Shown piece by piece: positions 57,557 through 64,000 of a stretch of 64,000 bases of DNA. Origin of the DNA: Saccharicrinis sp963667815 (lineage in GTDB: Bacteria > Bacteroidota > Bacteroidia > Bacteroidales > Marinilabiliaceae); the NCBI GenBank assembly GCA_963667815.1, contig OY764021.1; one strand, written 5' to 3'. Position 1 is the stretch's first letter, and every line of letters begins with the position of its first letter. The position numbers were made by a program, and so were the translations under genes. Below the pieces are notes generated by a model. It made no database searches. It saw nothing but the letters and a program-made list of their open reading frames with translations, and was not told where the DNA came from.

Positions 57557-60500
57557 CTATTCTATTATTTCCAACACAAACCCATACGAATAGGGCTTAT
57601 TTCCATCGATTGCATATTGCTCCAATGTTCTCGCGCCCCACGAGTCGTTTCCTCCGACACCTTCAATATTGAGGTCGATGTTTACGTTCACATATTCTCT
57701 GCGTGGCAACTGGTAATTGTGTAGCATGTTTTCGGTATCCTCTTCAGAATAAGGCCAAGCACGGAAACAAAGCGGTTGCAAACCATTAATTGCCAGTTTT
57801 CTGCCCAGGCTGTTCCCAAACGAAAACCAACGTACATCGCAACGGTTGGCATTGTCTTGCGGCACTACATAAGGCGTAATAAATTCTTCCAACCCTTTTT
57901 TGTAGTAGCCAACTAATGCCCCAGTTTTGCGATCGGGGTAGTTTTCAAATTCGCCCAGGCCATACCATTCTACTTGGTTCATATTGGCAGGCAACCTCAT
58001 GCGCATCCCAAATTTGGGTATCATGGCAATTCCTTGGGTTATTGGGGTGTAAATGGCTTCAACCTTTATTTTGCCTGCTCCGTTTACGGTGTATTTCAAT
58101 TGATAGTTAGCACCAACCGGAAGCTCCATCTCGAAAGTAACCACTGTGAAGCCATTATCAGTATTGACTTTATAGCCTTTTACTTTTCGATTTTTGGCGG
58201 CGTTGCGCCATGCACCAAGGCGGTTGTTGTAACCATTGCGCCGTTGGTTTTCATTGGCGGGTTTCCAGAAGCAGGGTTCCAGTTCGTCCTGCAAAACTTC
58301 ATCGCCATTTACCTTCCAGCTTTTCATAGCCCCAGTGGATTTATCAAGAACGATGGATGCTGTTCCTGTTGTAATTTCAATCCCCGTTGCCGTCTCTTTC
58401 ACCACAGGAGCAGTGGCTTCTTGTGCTATTTCCGAAAAGGTATATGGGTTTAGCACAAACTGCTTTCGGGCCACTATGAAACCTTTTTCGGCCCATAGGG
58501 TGGGTTTGGGCAATTTGGCATATACGTTGAGCAATAGTTCACCCTTTGCTTCATCCATAAAAGGAATTTCAAGTATATCGTTGGCATTCAACGGTTGATC
58601 ACCGGCTTTGATTACCCGCCCGTTGTCCAAAAATTCGTAGGCATATTCAAAATCGTTCAACGAAGTAAAATCAAGTTTACTGATAACTTGCACGTTTGAA
58701 GAGTTGGATACCATGCTAAAATCGATGTATTGCTGAACCTTTTGCGCTTCGTAATAATGAGGGTGCGGAATGCGGTCGGCACCAATCAGGCCGTTTATCA
58801 AAAATGATCCGTCGTTGGGCTTGTCGCCAAAATCGCCGCCATAGGCCCAGTATTCGTCAGGTTTGAGGTTGACCGATTGTGGGTTGTTGCCAAAAGCTAA
58901 TGGCGAGCCATCTTGTTTTTTGGAAATAGCCTGATCGACCCAATCCCAAATGGCAGCTCCGGCTATGCTCTTATCTGCCTCAATCACATCCCAATATTCT
59001 TGAAAATTACCCAAAGAATTGCCCATTGCATGGGCATATTCGCGCATCATCACGGGGCGGTCTGAAATCTTCTCGGCCAATTCATTCAATTTCAGTGGAG
59101 GTAAATACCCATTGTCGTACACATCAGAAACCGAGCGATCTGAGTCAGAATAGACCAAGCGAGAGGAGTCAAGAGCCTTAATTGTGTCGCGCATACCACT
59201 CAAATTTAGTCCTCTACCGCCTTCATTGCCCAACGACCAAAAAACAATGCTCGGACTGTTCTTATCGCGTTGCACCATCGATACGGCTCGGTCAACGTGA
59301 GCTTTGGTCCATTGTGGGTTATCGCCCAACTCTTTGTTCCCAATTCCATAGCCGTGCGATTCTTGGTTGGCGTCGATCATTACATAAATCCCATAGAGGT
59401 CGCACAATTCATAAAAAAGTGGTGAATGCGGATAATGTGCCGTGCGCACCATATTGAAATTGCCTTGTTTGATCAACCGCACATCCAATTCGGTGGTTTT
59501 TGCATCAACATAACGGCCTGTGCGCGGATGGTGGTCGTGGCGGTTAACACCTTTTAGCTTGATGGCTTTTCCATTGATTTTCAACACTTCCCCATCAACT
59601 TCTATTCTGCGTACGCCCAAGTGATATTGGAATTTTTCGATTTCATTCTTTTTATCGCTAAGTGTTATGGAAACATTGTACAGATATGGGTCTTCCGATG
59701 ACCATAACCGTGGGTTGGCAAGTATGTCTTTCAACACCACTTCTTGCGAATCGAAACCTGCAACCAATGGAACTGCTTTAACCAATATTTTTTCAACTGT
59801 TTTCCCATTTTTGTCGTTCCCCGTGATTTTAACTTCCAATTTCAAGTTGCCCATTTTTTTCTTATTTTGGTTTCTGATTGAAACTTTAGCACCAACTGTG
59901 GCCGAAGAAAAACCTTTTAATGGTTCGGCAATAATGAAATAGTCGCGGATATGAGTTTTGGGCCTTACCCAAAGTTCCACCGGTCTGAATATTCCACTTA
60001 ATCGCCAGTAGTCCTGGTCTTCAAGGTAACTACCATCGCTCCAACGATAAACCTCAACGGCCAAACAGTTTTCCCCTTCTTTTATAAAATCGGTTACATC
60101 GAATTCGGCTGGTGAATAGGAATTTTGGCTATACCCAACTTTTTGCCCGTTCACCCAAACGTACATGGCCGATTCTACCCCTTCGAAATGCAGATAAAAC
60201 TGCTTGTCTACCATGCCGGGTTCCACCTTGAATGTGGTAACATATGAACCAACGGGGTTGCGGTTTTCGTACGAAGTCCAATCCTTTGGCGGTTCGCTGG
60301 ATACCTGGGGTTGGTTGCGATTAAACGGGTAGTTGATGTTGGTATAAATGGGCGTTCCGAACCCTTGCATTTGCCAGTTGCCCAGAATTTGGATATTGTC
60401 CCAGGCTGTTACATCATAATCGGCTTTATAAAAATCGACTGGGCGTACTTCGGGTTTTGGCGACCATTTGAACTTCCAAGTGCCATTGAGCGAAACAATT

Positions 60501-60655
60501 TCTTTGCATTCGTTTTTCTTCGAAGGGAGCACCAGCGAACTATGGTAGGCTTCTTTATTGATCCCAATTACGCTTGGGTTTTCCCAGTCTGCAGGTGCTT
60601 GCGATTTGGACTGTAGAACAATGAGCATCAAGCCAATAATCAATATTGTTTTCAT
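57557..60655 (-). CDS. GH2 beta-galactosidase (LacZ-like, five-domain)
   Basis: 1032 residues, signal peptide, so it acts in the periplasm or outside. Order: sugar-binding jelly roll (LNGTWKFKWSP; GSYLEDQDYWRLSGIFR), immunoglobulin-like domain, TIM barrel (LKGVNRHDHHPRTGR; NMVRTAHYPHSPLFYELCD), a further Ig-like domain and the C-terminal Bgal_small_N domain. Acid/base Glu478 (SLGNEGGRG), nucleophile Glu539 (MMREYAHAMGNS). The full length is that of classical LacZ. In a xylan PUL it would remove beta-galactose from side chains, known in cereal arabinoxylans; the true substrate is inferred. 29 nt from genes on each side. Confidence 0.93.
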   Translation of the reverse strand: MKTILIIGLMLIVLQSKSQAPADWENPSVIGINKEAYHSSLVLPSKKNECKEIVSLNGTWKFKWSPKPEVRPVDFYKADYDVTAWDNIQILGNWQMQGFGTPIYTNINYPFNRNQPQVSSEPPKDWTSYENRNPVGSYVTTFKVEPGMVDKQFYLHFEGVESAMYVWVNGQKVGYSQNSYSPAEFDVTDFIKEGENCLAVEVYRWSDGSYLEDQDYWRLSGIFRPVELWVRPKTHIRDYFIIAEPLKGFSSATVGAKVSIRNQNKKKMGNLKLEVKITGNDKNGKTVEKILVKAVPLVAGFDSQEVVLKDILANPRLWSSEDPYLYNVSITLSDKKNEIEKFQYHLGVRRIEVDGEVLKINGKAIKLKGVNRHDHHPRTGRYVDAKTTELDVRLIKQGNFNMVRTAHYPHSPLFYELCDLYGIYVMIDANQESHGYGIGNKELGDNPQWTKAHVDRAVSMVQRDKNSPSIVFWSLGNEGGRGLNLSGMRDTIKALDSSRLVYSDSDRSVSDVYDNGYLPPLKLNELAEKISDRPVMMREYAHAMGNSLGNFQEYWDVIEADKSIAGAAIWDWVDQAISKKQDGSPLAFGNNPQSVNLKPDEYWAYGGDFGDKPNDGSFLINGLIGADRIPHPHYYEAQKVQQYIDFSMVSNSSNVQVISKLDFTSLNDFEYAYEFLDNGRVIKAGDQPLNANDILEIPFMDEAKGELLLNVYAKLPKPTLWAEKGFIVARKQFVLNPYTFSEIAQEATAPVVKETATGIEITTGTASIVLDKSTGAMKSWKVNGDEVLQDELEPCFWKPANENQRRNGYNNRLGAWRNAAKNRKVKGYKVNTDNGFTVVTFEMELPVGANYQLKYTVNGAGKIKVEAIYTPITQGIAMIPKFGMRMRLPANMNQVEWYGLGEFENYPDRKTGALVGYYKKGLEEFITPYVVPQDNANRCDVRWFSFGNSLGRKLAINGLQPLCFRAWPYSEEDTENMLHNYQLPRREYVNVNIDLNIEGVGGNDSWGARTLEQYAIDGNKPYSYGFVLEIIE

Positions 60656-60684
60656 TTTATTTTGAAGCTAATCCATTGAATATA

Positions 60685-62781
60685 TTATTCCTCTACTATT
60701 TTCCATTCAAACACTGTCCCATCTTTTCGGTCGGGAAGGGTTCCGGGGAAATCGGCTCCGTAAGGTTCGTTTGTTCCAGGGGTTAACCCCACAAAACGGT
60801 TGGTTTTAAGCGAAAGCAACATACATTGCCCATGCAACATATCCTGCCACTGAAATAAACCGGCTTCCGATTCTTCTTTGAGCATTCTTACATCGCCCGA
60901 GATACCAATGCCTACCACAGTGAGAAACCCCGTACCATTCAGGGCTTCAAGTGCTACCCGTCCTTTGCCACGATCATGTACTTTAAACCGTACACCTTTT
61001 CCATTTGCTTCAGGCGAACCTTTTCCTTGTGAGTGCATCATTCCGTGCGGATTGGCCCATGCCAATAAGTTTGTACCCAAATTAGTCAACGTAATAACCT
61101 TCCCAACAGGGATATTATTCGAGCGGTTGGCAAGTGGCTCATCAAGCTTGAAATCTTCAAAGTCGGCATAACCACCTTCTTTACCTTCGGTATTGAAAGC
61201 AAAAAGGGCATAACGCGACCCCTGAAAGGTTTTAAGCTGATAAGGCAATCGGATGGAATCGCCTACATTGGTAAACGTAACACCATCGGCACTATAGCTG
61301 AATTGGGCAATGTCTTCATCGTAATTGCCTGTAACTCGTAGATATACTTTTGCAGATGATAATATTTTATCGATGGTTTTATTCTGGTATTGATCGTAGA
61401 ACCGAAGAATGAAACCGCCATCTCTTCTCACCATGCCCAGGCTGGCATACGGCATGTTCAGTATGGCAAGTCCTGCAATATCACCAGACTTTAGGGCACT
61501 TGCATCGAGTAAAGTTGTACCCGATGATTCAGGGCCAATTACTCGCTGGGTAAGTGTATTCCGTGCCCAAAGAAAATCTTTAGCTGGCAAGGTAAACAAG
61601 CGTAATGAGCCATGCTTCTTGTTCAACTCCCATTTGCCATCGGTTGGGTTGTGGTTCCATTGCCATACAGGTAGAAGCTTTGTTCCCGAAAAATCGTCAC
61701 TACGCTGGTAAGGCGCAATAGGAGTTGTTTGTGTTGCAACATTGGGTTTTATCCAAGTGCGTGGCGAGCGACCAAGATTTCCTTCGATCCCAAAGTAGGG
61801 CCAACCGTCTTTCCATGTAACAGGAGAAAGAAAGGTTGTTCGGCCTACCGACCTGAAATCCATCATTGAAAAGCCCCACCAGTCGCCATTGGGCAAATCG
61901 ACAATACCGCCCTGATGCAATGGTACTGCACCAAAATAACTTTCAGCATCAGGTGTGAGCTTAAACTTAAAACCAGGTTCGGGTACAGGGTGGCCAAGCC
62001 CTACATTATCGGTAAGCCACCCACATTTTGTGCCCATAGTTTCTTTTGCACTGATTACCGTTGTTTCGTAAGGACCATAGGGTTTATCGGCACGGGCGCA
62101 TTGCATACGCCCGCAAGGCGCATAGTTGGCACTGATGATGTAATACTTCCCTTTGATTTTGTAGATATGATGGCCTTCGCCCATGTTATTACCAGCAGGA
62201 ATAATCACTTTTTCTGTTCCTTCTACAACGCCACTCATATCGGGCTTTAATTCCACCATTCGAACTTCGTTGTAGTTATACACTGCATAAATTTTCCCGT
62301 CATCGTCGAAAAGTACGGACAAATCGTAAATCTTTGATTTCATTGGCTTTTGTGTCCACGGTCCTTTCGGATCCTTCGCCATGAAAACCTGCATTCCATG
62401 ATTGTTCACATTGGTGAAAATATAGAACATGCCATTTTGGTAACGGATACAGGGAGCCCAAACCCCTTGACCATAGGCTTCTTTCCCATCCTGAAGGTTA
62501 AACTCAGGCCCTAACGACAAAGAATCAAGGGCATAACTCAGGAAAGTCCAGTTCACTAAGTCTTTTGAATGTAAAACAACCAAACCAGGCATGGAATGCA
62601 TGGTGGTGCCAGCAAGGTAAAAATCCTCTCCAACCCGGATAATATCGGGGTCGGAAAACTCATCGTAAAAAAGTGGATTAGTATAAGTACCGTTCCCATT
62701 ATCGGCTGTCCACGATTGGCTATATGAGTTGAAACTCATCAGGCAAATCGCTGCAAAAAAAAGTAGCTTCAAAAATTTCAT
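60685..62781 (-). CDS. GH43 glycosidase with C-terminal beta-trefoil-like domain
   Basis: 698 residues, signal peptide ending SYSQ. GH43 propeller: Asp44 (EFSDPDII) base, Asp in KIYDLSVLFDDDG modulator, Glu in GEGHHIYKIKGKYY acid. A concanavalin-like sandwich follows (WQWNHNPTDGKWEL ... EGGYADFEDFKL), to about 553. The last 140 residues (VITLTNLGTNLLAWANP ... FEWKIVEE) are an extra domain resembling a fascin-type beta-trefoil, possibly sugar-binding. It belongs with 19459, 32000 and 45202, four GH43 proteins of one type with different C-terminal additions. First gene of the GH43-GH2-GH43-GH43 operon. Confidence 0.9.
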   Translation of the reverse strand: MKFLKLLFFAAICLMSFNSYSQSWTADNGNGTYTNPLFYDEFSDPDIIRVGEDFYLAGTTMHSMPGLVVLHSKDLVNWTFLSYALDSLSLGPEFNLQDGKEAYGQGVWAPCIRYQNGMFYIFTNVNNHGMQVFMAKDPKGPWTQKPMKSKIYDLSVLFDDDGKIYAVYNYNEVRMVELKPDMSGVVEGTEKVIIPAGNNMGEGHHIYKIKGKYYIISANYAPCGRMQCARADKPYGPYETTVISAKETMGTKCGWLTDNVGLGHPVPEPGFKFKLTPDAESYFGAVPLHQGGIVDLPNGDWWGFSMMDFRSVGRTTFLSPVTWKDGWPYFGIEGNLGRSPRTWIKPNVATQTTPIAPYQRSDDFSGTKLLPVWQWNHNPTDGKWELNKKHGSLRLFTLPAKDFLWARNTLTQRVIGPESSGTTLLDASALKSGDIAGLAILNMPYASLGMVRRDGGFILRFYDQYQNKTIDKILSSAKVYLRVTGNYDEDIAQFSYSADGVTFTNVGDSIRLPYQLKTFQGSRYALFAFNTEGKEGGYADFEDFKLDEPLANRSNNIPVGKVITLTNLGTNLLAWANPHGMMHSQGKGSPEANGKGVRFKVHDRGKGRVALEALNGTGFLTVVGIGISGDVRMLKEESEAGLFQWQDMLHGQCMLLSLKTNRFVGLTPGTNEPYGADFPGTLPDRKDGTVFEWKIVEE

Positions 62782-63226
62782 TTTTTTAATATGTCTTTTA
62801 AATTTTTATCTAATCAATCTTAAACACCACCGAAGTGGCAACAATGACATTAAAGCTGTTTAACTTCATAAGTAAAATATTTTAATAAAAATACTCCCTA
62901 CAATAGTTTAAATATCAACTAGAGTACAGCGGGCTAATGTATGTGTATAAATGAAGATTGTATTTTGGTTTAAGATATTTCGTTTCTAATATCAAACAAA
63001 ACATCATTAAATAATACATTATAACAGCTAAAAAGATTTATCAAGAAATAGCCCCACTGCTAGGTTATTAGCTAAAATTGCCCATCACCTTAGGATACTT
63101 ATTTGGCTCCTCAACTTTTCAGAGATTTAATTTAAGCATATGCATACAATAACTCACCTAAGTCAAAACATATAAACTTAATGCCATAACAATCACTAAG
63201 AAATAATTACTAAAGTATTTCTCCAC
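62782..63226. other. Intergenic region upstream of the GH43-GH2 operon
   Basis: 445 A/T-rich bases without a coding frame or strong hairpin. The promoter of the operon starting at 62781 should lie here, but no clear box was found. Confidence 0.55.
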
Positions 63227-64000
63227 CTACTTAAAAAGATGCTGGACATATTGATGCAAACACCTACGCCAGATGAGCCATTCATGGGCAGTGCCTTCTG
63301 ACTCGTAAAAAACATACCTGTTTTTTTGCTTGTCCAGCATTTTGCAAAATGCCCCAACAGAGCCGGGAAATGGTTCGAATTCTACAGTCCCTAACCCTAG
63401 CCATAAAACTTTTAGTTGTTTGTTTAAAGTTTTCGAGTCGTTATATTTTCCATCCAGGAATACCGCAGGATTTATTTCCTCTATACTAGGATAATTTGAA
63501 GTCCCACTAAAACCGCCATAATAGGCAAACTTATCTAAATGATTCATTACTACAACCATCTCCTTAGCCTTTTTATCAGCAATCAGGTTATCGAGTATCA
63601 GATTGGCTTTGCCTTGAGATGGCCAACCCGTTTCATCTTCGAAACTTCCATGCTGAAGATATAAAACAGGATAACGCTTTTGAGCATCCTTTTCGTAACC
63701 GGGGGGCGTATAAACAAAACAGCGACGCCAATCCTGTGTAATTTCAGAGAAATAATTCATTTCACTCACCAAGCCATGGATAACATCTTTCAATACGTAA
63801 ATATCCCTGTCAACAGCAGGCACTTCAATAGCACTTCCCCAACGGCCGGCACCGTAAAAGTACTTAGTGCCCGGGTCAGGAACTGATGCCCCATCAATAT
63901 TTAACTGATAATAAGGAAACCCTTCGGCCTGAGGGGCAGACTCCCCTGTCCAAAGACCATTGTTGTTCTTTTTTTAGGTAATACTTTACCCCACCAATAT
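63227..64000 (-). pseudogene. Decayed CE1-type esterase gene (frameshift and deleted serine elbow; 5' end outside window)
   Basis: From 63973 leftward one frame encodes the end of an E-set domain (NNGLWTGES ... FYGAGRWGSAIEVP) and a CE1 domain (YTPPGYEKDAQKRYPVLYLQHG). Both align with the second half of the double-CE1 protein at 51929. Two defects are visible. At 63969-63975 there are seven A on the minus strand; six would join the upstream frame (GGVKYYLKK) to NNNGLW, so there is a +1 frameshift. Inside the CE1 domain VVVM is followed at once by NHLDKFAYYGGFSG, so the roughly 60 residues with the AGLSMGG nucleophile elbow are missing. The catalytic His region (GTAHEWLIW) remains. A dead esterase is the best reading; the frameshift alone could be a read error. 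Confidence 0.75.

Noticed and set aside
57974..58598. Two overlapping plus-strand frames of 159 and 120 codons
   Set aside because: Antisense to the GH2 gene in its Bgal_small_N region; they arise from the higher G+C there and have no recognisable features.
63969..63975. Programmed ribosomal frameshift in the A7 run
   Set aside because: The downstream domain also lacks its nucleophile region, so decay is simpler; CE1 esterases are not known for programmed shifts.
1..64000. tRNA, rRNA, CRISPR arrays, prophage or integrase genes
   Set aside because: None seen: no cloverleaf-like or rRNA-like stretches were noticed in the gaps, no regularly spaced repeats, and the only mobile-element gene is the truncated transposase.

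Overview
The window is from a Bacteroidota genome, most likely Bacteroidales/Marinilabiliales-like. The evidence is tandem SusC/SusD pairs, SusE-position lipoproteins, a hybrid two-component regulator (HTCS), A/T-rich leaders mostly without Shine-Dalgarno sites, lipoprotein signal peptides, and a short C-terminal tail resembling type IX sorting tails on several secreted proteins. All but one of the genes lie on the minus strand. The whole 64 kb reads as one very large polysaccharide utilisation locus (PUL) for acetylated, feruloylated, heavily substituted glucuronoarabinoxylan.

Region 1 (1-12.8 kb) has the order of the known xylan-utilisation (xus) core: SusC, SusD, SusC, SusD, DUF1735-type lipoprotein, then a GH10-fold lipoprotein that runs off the left edge. 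In this GH10-like protein both catalytic glutamates appear to be replaced, so it is predicted to bind xylan rather than cut it. Region 2 (13-27 kb) holds a GH43 beta-xylosidase lipoprotein, the HTCS regulator, a multimodular GH43, a GH67 alpha-glucuronidase and a GH95 enzyme. Region 3 (27.5-31.7 kb) is an odd island. It has the only plus-strand gene (a small secreted beta-sandwich protein with the sorting-like tail), a TlpA-like gene broken by an in-frame stop, and a large TlpA-like thioredoxin protein.

Region 4 (32-47.5 kb) is a tight leftward run of six genes: GH43-CE6 fusion, GH115 alpha-glucuronidase, a 1480-residue GH98 endo-xylanase-like protein, GH97, GH127/146 and GH43. Region 5 (48-64 kb) adds three GH43 arabinofuranosidase-like enzymes, a DUF3237 protein, a carboxylesterase, a double-CE1 esterase, a GH2 beta-galactosidase, another large GH43, and three decayed genes: a GH127 fragment, a truncated transposase, and a CE1-type esterase with a frameshift and without its serine elbow.

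Inferred division of labour: surface proteins bind xylan and the GH98 enzyme cuts the decorated backbone. Oligosaccharides enter through the two SusCD pairs. In the periplasm the CE1/CE6/carboxylesterases remove acyl and feruloyl groups, GH67/GH115 remove (methyl)glucuronate, GH43/GH127 remove arabinose and xylose, and GH95/GH97/GH2 remove galactose-type caps. The HTCS senses the oligosaccharides. The combination GH95+GH97+GH98+GH115 matches what is known of Bacteroides PULs for complex cereal (corn) arabinoxylan.
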